This document shows positions 7,540 through 16,252 of a stretch of 41,058 nt of DNA, in pieces; the first letter of the stretch is position 1, and every line of letters starts with the position of its first letter. A program made the position numbers and the translations under genes. Origin of the DNA: a virus. The stretch is taken from the IMG/VR virus record IMGVR_UViG_3300034110_000061, positions 1 to 41,058 of that record; one strand, given 5' to 3'. The notes beneath the pieces are model-generated. The model saw nothing but the letters and a program-made list of their open reading frames with translations, had not been told where the DNA came from and did not search any database.

Positions 7540-8433
7540 TTAGCCCCTCACAAGCGCATATTCAAAAGTAAAACTGAAAACTTTAGAACTATCTTTAGGG
7601 ATCGCCGGGCTGAACCCCAATTTATAGAACCCTTGAGACGGTGACAGCGCTGTGATACCGCCCGCTACGTTCGCAGTGTTGATGCCGCCCGTGACTCTGA
7701 TCCGGTATTGCCCCGGCGAATTAGGAGTCAATTTAGTCGACCCGTCAGTAGAACTCGCATTGCCGCTAGTCATGCTTGGGGTGACACCGTGACTATTCAA
7801 CGCCCCGTTGTATACGGCAAATTGACCGTGGATGCCGCTGATCAGCGCGGGGAATGCTAATGGGTTTGCGTGAGCGCGCCGCGCGGTCCAGTTGTGCGCA
7901 GTACCATTGATGACGACCGTGCCTGTGTAGTCTTGGTCCACGCCTGAAATAATCAAACGGTACTGAACGACCAATTGGTCATCTGCAGTCAGCGTTATCG
8001 TGGTCGGTAGGCCGCCTGAGTCGGTGATCAGCGCGCGCGTCTGTACCGTGTTGGCATTAGCGAACGGGATGCGCAAGCCGATCTCCGACAAGTTGCCCAC
8101 CACGGCCCCGAGCGCAAACGTGGCTGACAGCGTGTTGACTGACTGCCACGCGCCGCCGACAACACTTTGCGAGTATGAGTTAGCCGCAGTCCGTGTCGCA
8201 AGCTGGTTCACTAGCGCGGTCTGTGTTGCCGCTGGCGGCGTGGTGCCCGTACCAACGCAGATATACGGGGTCGAGTTATCCCACTGGTTGCCGGTGTCTA
8301 GCGTGAAATCGAAGAAGCTATCTAGGATCATGTTCTTACGATAGCCGGATGTGAACTTCTCGTGACCATCACCGCCCAAAACCGTGACGCAGTATTCACC
8401 TCTTACGGTGTGTTTTATTGCAGCATTACTCAT
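7540..8433 (-). CDS. Virion (tail) structural protein
   Basis: A 297-residue protein (MSNAAIKHTVRGEYCVTVLG...). The segment WDNSTPYICVGTGTTPPAAT followed by QTALVNQL is a pattern I associate with phage baseplate or tail-fibre network proteins ('i.vGtGtt.pa..qtaL'). The rest is beta-rich, ending in FKFTFEYA-like strands (VFSFTFEYALVRG), with no enzymatic motif. Its start overlaps the upstream stop as ATGA, and only 2 nt separate it from the Ig-repeat fibre gene. A likely role is linking the tail tip to the large fibre. Structural nature is fairly sure; exact function is not. Confidence 0.8.
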   Translation of the reverse strand: MSNAAIKHTVRGEYCVTVLGGDGHEKFTSGYRKNMILDSFFDFTLDTGNQWDNSTPYICVGTGTTPPAATQTALVNQLATRTAANSYSQSVVGGAWQSVNTLSATFALGAVVGNLSEIGLRIPFANANTVQTRALITDSGGLPTTITLTADDQLVVQYRLIISGVDQDYTGTVVINGTAHNWTARRAHANPLAFPALISGIHGQFAVYNGALNSHGVTPSMTSGNASSTDGSTKLTPNSPGQYRIRVTGGINTANVAGGITALSPSQGFYKLGFSPAIPKDSSKVFSFTFEYALVRG

Positions 8434-8888
8434 GTAAGTGTTACCTCTGTGATGTTCGGCGCGCTAAGGGTGACCCCTGTTTCTGGCGGCTGTTCGTTGA
8501 TATTGACTAAAACCATTGTCAGCGTGAATTGCGTTATGGCCGGCGCGCCAAGTGTTACGCCGCTTTCTGGCGTTTGCGTGTTGTGCGTGATCAGCACGGT
8601 ATCTAATTCAAACGCAGATATCACCGGTCCTGATACCGACAGTGGCATCTCTGTTTGTGGCCCAAGTTCGTTAAGCTCTAGCCGGATGTCCGCGATACTA
8701 GGTGCGGACAGTCCGAGGTAGTCGTCGTGGTTCGGTATCTCGTCCAAGCTGAAATCTACGACAGCTGGCGCAGACAGGCCGATGGGGCTGTCCGTCAGTA
8801 CGACAGGGTACAGCCGGGAAACCAAAGCCATCTTGACCGTGTTGCGGAAACCCTGACCGACTGTCGTGTATAGCTTGCGCTGGTCCAT
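8430..8888 (-). CDS. Small tail protein with five LSAP-type repeats
   Basis: A 152-residue protein starting MDQRKLYTTVGQGFRN at ATG 8888, which shares a base with the upstream stop (TAATG) and has a GGGG box about 6 nt upstream; the longer frame from 8918 has no such support. After a 35-residue head come five copies of a short motif 'L-S/G-A/G-P-x-I/V-x-x-F/V-x-L' at residues about 38-48, 60-70, 84-94, 113-123 and 141-151. They are separated by acidic, Pro/Glu-rich linkers, and the last copy ends the protein. Similar 'GAP-x-hydrophobic' repeats occur in tail-associated phage proteins of unknown role. It is probably a particle component near the tail tip. Confidence 0.78.
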   Translation of the reverse strand: MDQRKLYTTVGQGFRNTVKMALVSRLYPVVLTDSPIGLSAPAVVDFSLDEIPNHDDYLGLSAPSIADIRLELNELGPQTEMPLSVSGPVISAFELDTVLITHNTQTPESGVTLGAPAITQFTLTMVLVNINEQPPETGVTLSAPNITEVTLT

Positions 8889-9397
8889 TAGTACCCCACA
8901 TGACCTGTGACGATCCACTCGGTAGCGTTTCGGCTTTCGATGCCGATTGTTGCGCCCTTGCCGTAAGTGCTTGGTGTGCTGTCGTCCGGGTGGATCAGCG
9001 TGATGCCGTCAGCCGGCACCAGCGTCACGATGCCGTCACCGATTTGCGTGAAGAAGATTAAGATCCCTTTCATCGGTTCTGTCATGCCCGTCACAGTCGG
9101 CGCACCGACCGTAATCGTCACCGGGTTGCCAGATGTGCAGCATAGATGGTTTACATGCTGGTTGCCGGTCACCGTGATCGCGGTTGCTGCGGTGTCCACC
9201 ATCACCATGGTCGATAGGAATAAACCGGCGTTACGAAAGCGCGTTTCTAGTGTTGGTTGCGCCGGGTAACCCTCGACCTGAACCATGGTATTTATCGGGC
9301 CGAAATACACTTCCGCGATTGCATCCGAAACCCTCGTCGCCTTTTGTGCGGCGACAAGCATCTCAGGGTATAAACTTGGATAATTCAGATCCGGCAT
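8888..9397 (-). CDS. Tail-tip associated structural protein, unknown family
   Basis: A 169-residue protein (MPDLNYPSLYPEMLVAAQKA...). Residues 1-60 are helical with YFGPINTMVQVEGYPAQPT; residues 65-169 look like a beta domain with TVTGNQHVNHL and GIESRNATEWIVTGHVGY. The C-terminal half recalls small beta-sandwich or pectate-lyase-like end caps of phage tail proteins (e.g. 'GD G.vTlvpa.GvT...'). It directly follows the J-like tip gene and is coupled to the LSAP-repeat gene. No enzymatic motif is evident. A structural role is inferred from position. Confidence 0.75.
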   Translation of the reverse strand: MPDLNYPSLYPEMLVAAQKATRVSDAIAEVYFGPINTMVQVEGYPAQPTLETRFRNAGLFLSTMVMVDTAATAITVTGNQHVNHLCCTSGNPVTITVGAPTVTGMTEPMKGILIFFTQIGDGIVTLVPADGITLIHPDDSTPSTYGKGATIGIESRNATEWIVTGHVGY

Positions 9398-9407
9398 TGC
9401 GCGCCTC

Positions 9408-11717
9408 TTATATCGTTAAGTTGAATGTGTGTTCTAGTTTAATCGATTCGTCACCGTCGCGCATCGACCAAACCTTCAACGTTGCCGGGCCTGACACTGC
9501 ACCAGACAAACCAAGTTGCCCCGTAGTGCCGCTGATGCTGTTAAACGACCCAAGCTGTAATGAGCCTTGCCGTAACTCGCCGTGATACGACGTGCCTGCT
9601 TCTGGTGTTATGCTAGCATCGCTCCACTTAATCTGCACAGGTATTTGCTGCAGTAGGCGGTTGCGGTGTGCCCATGTCACGGCAATCGTTTGGCCGGTTG
9701 TCTTGGTTAACGCTGCAGGAAACGACTGACCGTCGAACTTAACATCGCCGGGCGGATATGGTCGGTTAAAACGGCCACTCAATGTGTCGGCTACTTCCGG
9801 CACGTCAAACGGCGAGAACTCACCGCGCGGCGTAATCATAGCGGGCTTGTACGTGACCAGCTCACCGACCGACCGCGTTGTCGAGTCTTTGGCAAACCGA
9901 TCCGTCGCGATGAAGTACAGGCGCGAACTAACCGGCCAACGACGGGGCGGCGTGTCCATCAATCCGCGATCAACCGTGAGCGTCGCGCCACTTAGCGCCG
10001 TTATCTGGCATATCTCTTCGTTAACACCGTCAGTCACTAAAAAGAAATCACCGACTAACACGTCAGAAAGTCTGATGGCACCTGACGCAGCTACGGTCAT
10101 CGTTCCGCTGCCGGCTAACGCTTCGACCTGCAGTACGGCTGTTGGTGTCATGCCGCCTGTCGGTCCCGGTTGCCACTGCTGACCGTTCGGCGTGTTGGCC
10201 AGTTTGTACAAGTTAACACGGACTAGCCCCGGCGTCGGATCAGCCACAATGGCCGTAGAGTAGGTATCTTCCGGCGCAACTAGGTCAACGCTTGCTACGC
10301 GCTGCATCACAAACCAGAAAGGCAGCTCCCACAAGTAGGTATAGTCAAACGGCGTCGGGTTGTAGATGACATTGCCTGATCCCGGCTCCTGCGGTTGCGT
10401 GAACGTGGCTTGCTCTTGGCCGAATACGTCTTCGCTCAGTGATAGCCGGATGTCAGCGCTGTTGTATGCCGGGAATGACAGGTCGACAACCCGCATGCGG
10501 ATCGACACGATACCTAGATCCGGCCATGAGAATTCTACAACTGATCCCGGCACCAACTTCCAACCCGATTGATTGACCGTACCTTCGACCGTTGACATGG
10601 TTGCGGCAGCTAGCAGTAAGTCGCGCTGTGCCAAGCGTTGCGCGGTTGCCTCACTCCGCACGCCGATATAGGTGCGCTCCATCTGTGCGACCGTGCCTTG
10701 CGCTTGGATGTTGGCCAAGTCGTGAACCGTGGTTGACTGGTACTGCTCGTTTGCCGGGTTGACGTACTTAGCTGAAATTTCGTTGTAGGTTTCGCCGATA
10801 GCCTTACGCTTGTAGTCGGTCAGTTTGAAGTTGTCCGGGGAGATCGTCAGCTCGACAGGGTCGCCCGGCCGGATCAACCGCAAACAGAATTTGTTAGTTT
10901 GTGGATCGCTGTACGTCGTGGCGTTGATTGTCTCTTTGATTTCATCGATAAACGTTTCGACGGCTTGGTCATCCGCCAGCACCATGCTAAGGCCAAACGA
11001 CTCTGCGTACAGCTGATCAGCGGCTGCAGCGAATTGCACGTCATCAACCGAGCTAGCCGGGTTGCCCAAGCCCCATTGGTCGTTGATGTAGGCTTCACGG
11101 ATGATATGCGCGGGGTTCATGCCATACATGAGTTCGGACACTTCCACCCCGTCGCCAGATAAGCCGACATAGATTTTTGACCGCTCGACATACCAGTCCG
11201 TTGTATACCGCTCGACATCGAATGACAGGTCTTTCATATAGGCGTTGTTGCCGACGTTGCAGGCGTACAGGTTGCAAACCGCCAAGCCGCGATAGTTGAC
11301 GGCGATATCAGGGAATGACGGCCGGTTGTTTATGTCGCGCCACTGCTGCGCTAGAATCCATCGCGGGTCGGTCTGGTTAGTGATGGTGCCGACTTCATCC
11401 ATGCGCGTGATCACTGCCTGCTTGTCGTATGTGCCGTCTGACAGCACGCCGGTCATGGTTTGTTTTGGCCCACCGAAACCGAACTCGAACCAACCTTCGA
11501 CGCCGCCTTCTGACTCGTCACCGCCGAACAGCGCCGCGTTTTCAACGTAGAGCATTTCGGATTCGACGCCGTCCGTTATTGCAAGGTCACCGGTCCACGC
11601 GATTTTCTCGCCGAACCATACTGCTCGAAACTTGTCTATAGGGCCGTGCGCTATGCCGTAGTGCATCGTCGCGAAATACTTAAAACCGACCGTGACTTGA
11701 TTCTTTGACTTACCCAT
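9408..11717 (-). CDS. J-like tail tip / central hub protein
   Basis: A 769-residue protein starting MGKSKNQVTVGFKYFATMHYG. It has the marks of the phage tail-tip attachment (TipJ-like) family: an N-terminal beta hub region, then NPAHIIREAYINDQWGLGNP (about residues 200-225), SFGLSMVLAD...FIDEIKETIN, and a C-terminal series of beta domains with GETYNEISAKYVN and fibronectin-like strands. These proteins form the hub at the tail end through which DNA leaves and which often contacts the receptor. It is shorter than lambda J (about 1130 residues), so extra receptor-binding domains may sit in the following genes. It overlaps the preceding small gene by 8 nt, as in other J-like loci. Confidence 0.88.
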   Translation of the reverse strand: MGKSKNQVTVGFKYFATMHYGIAHGPIDKFRAVWFGEKIAWTGDLAITDGVESEMLYVENAALFGGDESEGGVEGWFEFGFGGPKQTMTGVLSDGTYDKQAVITRMDEVGTITNQTDPRWILAQQWRDINNRPSFPDIAVNYRGLAVCNLYACNVGNNAYMKDLSFDVERYTTDWYVERSKIYVGLSGDGVEVSELMYGMNPAHIIREAYINDQWGLGNPASSVDDVQFAAAADQLYAESFGLSMVLADDQAVETFIDEIKETINATTYSDPQTNKFCLRLIRPGDPVELTISPDNFKLTDYKRKAIGETYNEISAKYVNPANEQYQSTTVHDLANIQAQGTVAQMERTYIGVRSEATAQRLAQRDLLLAAATMSTVEGTVNQSGWKLVPGSVVEFSWPDLGIVSIRMRVVDLSFPAYNSADIRLSLSEDVFGQEQATFTQPQEPGSGNVIYNPTPFDYTYLWELPFWFVMQRVASVDLVAPEDTYSTAIVADPTPGLVRVNLYKLANTPNGQQWQPGPTGGMTPTAVLQVEALAGSGTMTVAASGAIRLSDVLVGDFFLVTDGVNEEICQITALSGATLTVDRGLMDTPPRRWPVSSRLYFIATDRFAKDSTTRSVGELVTYKPAMITPRGEFSPFDVPEVADTLSGRFNRPYPPGDVKFDGQSFPAALTKTTGQTIAVTWAHRNRLLQQIPVQIKWSDASITPEAGTSYHGELRQGSLQLGSFNSISGTTGQLGLSGAVSGPATLKVWSMRDGDESIKLEHTFNLTI

Positions 11718-11910
11718 TTTGCTGTTCCCGTCTGTTGGCCGCCTCGACTACGCGAAGCCCGAGCGGGCAGCCTGTTTTTATGATTGTTTCAGCATCGATG
11801 CCCTCGCGGACAAACGCCGCCCAGTCCAGACCGTTGGCAACGAACCACTGCCGACCGCCTTTGCAGCACAGCCCTGCTGCGGTTATGTCACCGTGGCGGA
11901 CCTTACACAT
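11710..11910 (-). CDS. Small conserved tail-locus protein
   Basis: A 66-residue protein (MCKVRHGDITAAGLCCKGGR...). The pattern 'V...D...AG.C..G.R.....HGLDW..F...GI.AE......G..L.LRVVE.A' is one I recall from small proteins found between the membrane-type accessory gene and the J-like gene in many siphoviruses; here it reads QWFVANGLDWAAFVREGI and LGLRVVEAA. The function is unknown. Tight 8-nt overlaps on both sides point to tail assembly. Confidence 0.8.
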   Translation of the reverse strand: MCKVRHGDITAAGLCCKGGRQWFVANGLDWAAFVREGIDAETIIKTGCPLGLRVVEAANRREQQNG

Positions 11911-12130
11911 CGCGTTTTATTTCTCGCGTGAACCGGCCGCCCATGTATAGGATGTTTGGCGACTTGACGCGGACACGGCCAAACACGACCGGCACGGAAC
12001 GGCCCGCGTCCACTGTCGGCGTCTCTAGCGTTTGCGCTTTCTGTTGGTTGTTCTTGGGCTTCGGCATCAACGCATAGCTGATACCGGCTGACACGATCAT
12101 GATGATGATCATTATTACCCACTGCGGCAT
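11903..12130 (-). CDS. Small membrane-helix protein ahead of the tail tip gene
   Basis: A 75-residue protein starting MPQWVIMIIIMIVSAGISYA; ATG 12130 has a GGGGAG ribosome binding site 5 nt upstream, so I reject the longer frame from 12295. Residues 4-22 are a strongly hydrophobic helix, followed by a polar linker and 'RSVPVVFGRVRVKSPNILYMG', which resembles the first beta strands of J-like tip proteins ('vPvvyGtvrv.spNi.w.gd'). It may be a split N-terminal piece of the tip protein or a tail-assembly factor. The overlap with the next gene is 8 nt. Confidence 0.8.
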   Translation of the reverse strand: MPQWVIMIIIMIVSAGISYALMPKPKNNQQKAQTLETPTVDAGRSVPVVFGRVRVKSPNILYMGGRFTREIKRDV

Positions 12131-12140
12131 ATTGCTCCCC

Positions 12141-12986
12141 TTAGAATGTGTTGTTTCTTGACGGATCGACTTCCGGGATGTTTGGGCATCCGCCGAAGTT
12201 GCTGGCATTCGCAAACCGGTCGCGGCATGTCGTGAACGTGTGGTCACAGCCTTTCGCGATAGATACTTCCATGTCAGGCAGGATGCCGACGGCATAAGAT
12301 AGCATCTTGACTATGTATTCGCGAGGTCCGACGTTTTCGGCCTCGATGATTGTGCGCTGCACCAACATACCGTCAGGCATCACAACGTTGATGATACCAC
12401 CGGCGACCGTGCTGTCGGCGATACCGTGCGGCAGCGACGTCAACCGGACACGAATGCGCAGCGATGAAACCACCTCAAGGACTATGCCCGTCTCGCTGTG
12501 AAGCTCGATAGGCACCTTGCAGCCTGTGTCGCCATATAGGACGTGCGGGCAGCCCGGTTGATACTTACGGCGCATCACTCGGCGTTGCAGCGTTGACAGC
12601 GTTGGTGTGCAGTGTAGCGTTGCTTCGCCCACGCCGTCAGTCTGCAGCGATACGACGCGGCCGGTCCACTGTACGACGTAATCGTTTTCGATATAGTCGC
12701 CGCGATAGATGGTCACGCTTACCGGTTGTGCTGGCGGTGCCACCGTAAAAAGGCGTGCAATTTCCGATAAAATTGGGACCAGGATCTCCAAAGGCTGCCG
12801 CTCCATGGCCGCTGTGACGTTGATCGCGCCGTATGACATTGGTGCTGCTTGCCAGCTGCGACCCAGTGTAAACAGGTGCGTAGTTGTGCTGCAGTACCTG
12901 AAAGCCTTGTTCTCGCCATAGGTGAATTCGTACAAGTACGCGATCCGGCTGTCGCTTTCGCTGTTCTGTGTTTGATCGTAAGACAT
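12141..12986 (-). CDS. Phage tail protein, BR0599/DUF2163 family
   Basis: A 281-residue protein. ATG 12986 shares its last base with the upstream TGA (TGATG), with an AGGCGG box just upstream; a GTG one codon earlier is possible. The N-terminus IAYLYEFTYGENKAFRYCS and the C-terminal Cys-rich signature GCDHTFTTCRDRFANASNFG followed by GCPNIPEV are diagnostic of the BR0599/DUF2163 family. A further Cys pair lies mid-protein (YQPGCPHVLYGDTGC). These proteins form part of the tail tip, between the distal tail and hub proteins. The order large tail protein, BR0599, small proteins, J-like is conserved in this class of phage. Confidence 0.87.
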   Translation of the reverse strand: MSYDQTQNSESDSRIAYLYEFTYGENKAFRYCSTTTHLFTLGRSWQAAPMSYGAINVTAAMERQPLEILVPILSEIARLFTVAPPAQPVSVTIYRGDYIENDYVVQWTGRVVSLQTDGVGEATLHCTPTLSTLQRRVMRRKYQPGCPHVLYGDTGCKVPIELHSETGIVLEVVSSLRIRVRLTSLPHGIADSTVAGGIINVVMPDGMLVQRTIIEAENVGPREYIVKMLSYAVGILPDMEVSIAKGCDHTFTTCRDRFANASNFGGCPNIPEVDPSRNNTF

Positions 12987-15900
12987 CACGCCGCCTGTAC
13001 TGTTGTCATGTTTAGTTTAATTTCTGCTTTGTCCGGGGTTATGTAGTTGACCGCCACGACATCGCCTATCATCCGCACACGCAACACCATGCAGACCATT
13101 GCTGATTGCTTAATAGTTTCACCGACAAACAGCGGCCGGTCAAGCTGCAGCGCCGTCACCCCGCCTGTCAACTCATTAGCTGCGGTTACACCGGCAGGCG
13201 TTACCGAGCCGTCAGGCAGCACGACGGCAATGGCCGCGTAGTCCGCCAGCAACGTGCCCGCGCTCGTCAGCGGTCCGGTAAGTACATTCAGAACATCACC
13301 GCCGGCTTGGTCGCCTGCTAGCGTAAGGTCGCGCATCAACGTTGGCCACCAAAATGGCTTTTGCGTGCCATTGGTTCTGTTGATGAAACCTAGCGCCTCT
13401 GTGATCTCTTCGCGGTTAAACAGTGTCCATGTGCGGCTAATCGAGATCCGGGAAGTGTCCTCGCCGGTGTAGAACAAGATCGGGCCATCGTCTTTGCTGA
13501 TGCTGTCGAACACCCAGTCGCTACCGACGTCGACCGCTGTGCGCCAGTTGTTCGCTCGGGTGACGATCTCTAGGTTCTCGCCTTTCTCGAATGTCTGTGC
13601 GGGCTGCAACACCGGCAGACTGATGGCGTCGTATTGCGGCAGCACGTCATAGCCTACCGGCCGCGCGGACGTTGTCGGCGTAGCGCGTGAGATTATCTGA
13701 CTAGCGAACATCGCGCCCAAACTGATCGGCACCACTTCTGCGTATTGGCCGTATGACTTCTGCAGCGGCGTTGCTAGATAGAGCGTGTTGCCTGCGCGGT
13801 AACTAACGATGGCCGTCTCGGCGACATCACCGTCCTTGATCAGCATGCGACTGCCGACAGTCAGTTCGTCAGCTGGCGGCGTGGCTAGTGTTATGGTTTC
13901 AACGCCTGCAGGCAGGTCAACCCCGGTTGCCGTTGCTAGTCGCCACTCAGGAAACATGATCGGCCGGTTTTGGTATGCTTGCAGTAGCGCCACGCTGTCG
14001 GCCGCTGCTTTGCTGTACTCGGTTGACGTGTAGCTCATGCGGCGGCGCGGCTTGACCCTAGTAGCGATCCGCTGCTCTTTGCCCGACCGCGATGTCGCGA
14101 TCTTAGTGCTGAAAACATAAGTTTCGACATACTGAGAACGCCAGTTCGGCTCTACCAACCACGGCAGCGGCGCCATGAATACGTCGTCTTGCTCCGTCTG
14201 GCGCAACAGGAATGCGTTAAGGCCGTTAAGCCACTTCTCGCACCGTTCAACTAGCAGCGGCATCGCCATGATGTCCGGTTGCGCCCACCGATGCGCCTTA
14301 GCGATAGCTGACGTTATTTCGCCGTGCCACGCGCCGTACCAAACCTGCTGCGATGGGTTCGGGCTAAACGTTCCGGCCATAGTTCCCGTCTCGATGTACA
14401 GCACGTCAAACAGTGCAATAACTTTATGCAACATGGCGCGCGTTTGCATCGAATATGTGTTCTCGCCGTTTTGGCGACCTAGCTGGTCGATGTCTATCAC
14501 CACGGACAAAATCTGTGCCGCCATTGACGGATCAGGGTATTCAATCGATGGTGTTTGATTCAGATAGAAGTCAGTAGGCGGACCATACGGCGGGTACGTC
14601 GTGACTGTTTGCGCCGCTGGATCTAGTACCGCTGCACGCATGATCGAGTCATCCCAAGAACTCAGGAACGCAGGCCACATCGGGTGCCACGTTGCAGGGT
14701 CCATCAACCAATTGTACATAGCCGACACTTGGGTAGATATGGCCAAGCTGTGTACGTCCTGCGTCGTTAGCGTTTGCAGGATCTTGTATTGCTGGTCACC
14801 GTTGTTGTTGTATGTCGTCGGCGCGCGATAGCCGTAAGTGCCTGCGGTGCCGTAGGTGACTGCATCCGGTCGATCCGGGTAGTAAACCGGTTTGAACGAA
14901 AACTCGTCAAGCGATTGCCTGAGTAGGTCATCCATCGGTGTGGCTTCGGTTCGTTCATACTGCCTGAACATGACGACAGGCTGATCCGCCAGCACAATCG
15001 GTCCTTGCCATGTCGATTGACCATTGCGGATGCGCTGTTGATACGGCAAACCGTTCAACTCAGCTTGCGGGTCAACTATATACACGCTGCCGATATACGC
15101 CAAGAAGTAGCCCGGTGACGTGATGCGGATTTCAGCGGCCACCTGTAGGCCGTCCGGTACTGTTTCACCCGGTACGCCTGACAGCGAGAACGCCGTCGCT
15201 GGTATGTCCTGTGTGCTGTTCTCGTCGGTGCCAACGGTCAGGGTTGCGAAGTACCATGCGCCATTGCCGTCGTACACGCGGATCTGTGCGTCGACTTCAA
15301 CGTTTGCCCACACGTTCACGCGGATGACCGTTTCTGCTGCGAAAACGAAAGGCTTGATTTCGGCCCGTGCGCCTGCGTGCGTGCCCGACGTCTGTGTCGG
15401 TGCTGATATGACTAGCGCGCCAGTTTTGTCGACGGCGAACTCGGGTTCCGGGATGCGGTCGGTAATGATCGACTGACCGGCTGCAACTAGTGGGGCATCC
15501 GCCCATGTCCGCGCAAACCAGTGTACTTGACTGAGTTCGTCGATATCATCTTGCAACTGGTTGTATAGCTGCGATGGTATATCTGACCACTGCGGATCGC
15601 CTGACAGGTATGCTGCCTTATTCAGCACGCGATCTACTTGCTCAATTAGGCCGGTGTGCGTCCAAGTATCAATCGATTTAACTTGTGTGAATGCCGACCA
15701 CGTTGTCACCTCTACGCCTTCTGGCAGCGATACTGCGGACGGCCGCGCGTAGACAACTAGTACCGGACCATTGACCGGCTGTTGTATGCGAACAGTGGTG
15801 ACGCCGCCTACTGTCGAGAATTCGAAGACTGTGTACTCTTCGCCGCTGGCTAGATCGGCAAACGGGTGCGGCCACTTGAGCGATGCGTCAGTCGACATGA

Positions 15901-16249
15901 CCCGGAAGACTTGCCGGGCTGATCCGGTGAACGTAACTAAGCCATGCACTGCAGTTCCAGCGACGCCGTACTCGACCACTTCTGCGGTTGCGTTGTCTAA
16001 GCTGACGCCAGTTGCTACGGCCGCATCGCCGGCACTTGTCGCGCGCTGTTCGAAGATGCTGTCGGTTGCGGCTTGTAGGTACTTGATAGCTGCGGTCAGG
16101 TCAGCGGCTACACCCCTTGCGGCGTAGCTGTCTAGCAGACCCTCGATTACACTTAGTTGCGCGTTAGCGGTGTTGATGTTGCCGGGCATGCCGCGAAACG
16201 GGTTACCGTCCATCGCGGCTTTTATTAGGTTTTTCTTGTTAATAAACAT
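12986..16249 (-). CDS. Large minor tail protein (1087 residues), unknown architecture
   Basis: It directly follows the tape measure gene with a 3-nt gap. The N-terminus (MFINKKNLIKAAMDGNPFRG...) leads into a helical segment and beta-rich domains (about residues 100-420, with VRVNVWANVEVDAQIRVYDG). A helical (alpha-toroid-like) middle follows at about residues 460-700, with regular Trp/Pro-rich segments (WLMDPATWHPMWPAFLSSWD; GAWHGEITSAIAKAHRW). The C-terminus (YDVLPQYDAISLPVLQPAQT; EALGFINRTNGTQKPFWWPT) resembles minor tail proteins that interface with the tail tube. By position it should replace the distal tail protein and perhaps carry a cell-surface-active module. I see no catalytic motif I can name. 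Confidence 0.82.
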   Translation of the reverse strand: MFINKKNLIKAAMDGNPFRGMPGNINTANAQLSVIEGLLDSYAARGVAADLTAAIKYLQAATDSIFEQRATSAGDAAVATGVSLDNATAEVVEYGVAGTAVHGLVTFTGSARQVFRVMSTDASLKWPHPFADLASGEEYTVFEFSTVGGVTTVRIQQPVNGPVLVVYARPSAVSLPEGVEVTTWSAFTQVKSIDTWTHTGLIEQVDRVLNKAAYLSGDPQWSDIPSQLYNQLQDDIDELSQVHWFARTWADAPLVAAGQSIITDRIPEPEFAVDKTGALVISAPTQTSGTHAGARAEIKPFVFAAETVIRVNVWANVEVDAQIRVYDGNGAWYFATLTVGTDENSTQDIPATAFSLSGVPGETVPDGLQVAAEIRITSPGYFLAYIGSVYIVDPQAELNGLPYQQRIRNGQSTWQGPIVLADQPVVMFRQYERTEATPMDDLLRQSLDEFSFKPVYYPDRPDAVTYGTAGTYGYRAPTTYNNNGDQQYKILQTLTTQDVHSLAISTQVSAMYNWLMDPATWHPMWPAFLSSWDDSIMRAAVLDPAAQTVTTYPPYGPPTDFYLNQTPSIEYPDPSMAAQILSVVIDIDQLGRQNGENTYSMQTRAMLHKVIALFDVLYIETGTMAGTFSPNPSQQVWYGAWHGEITSAIAKAHRWAQPDIMAMPLLVERCEKWLNGLNAFLLRQTEQDDVFMAPLPWLVEPNWRSQYVETYVFSTKIATSRSGKEQRIATRVKPRRRMSYTSTEYSKAAADSVALLQAYQNRPIMFPEWRLATATGVDLPAGVETITLATPPADELTVGSRMLIKDGDVAETAIVSYRAGNTLYLATPLQKSYGQYAEVVPISLGAMFASQIISRATPTTSARPVGYDVLPQYDAISLPVLQPAQTFEKGENLEIVTRANNWRTAVDVGSDWVFDSISKDDGPILFYTGEDTSRISISRTWTLFNREEITEALGFINRTNGTQKPFWWPTLMRDLTLAGDQAGGDVLNVLTGPLTSAGTLLADYAAIAVVLPDGSVTPAGVTAANELTGGVTALQLDRPLFVGETIKQSAMVCMVLRVRMIGDVVAVNYITPDKAEIKLNMTTVQAA

Positions 16250-16252
16250 TTA

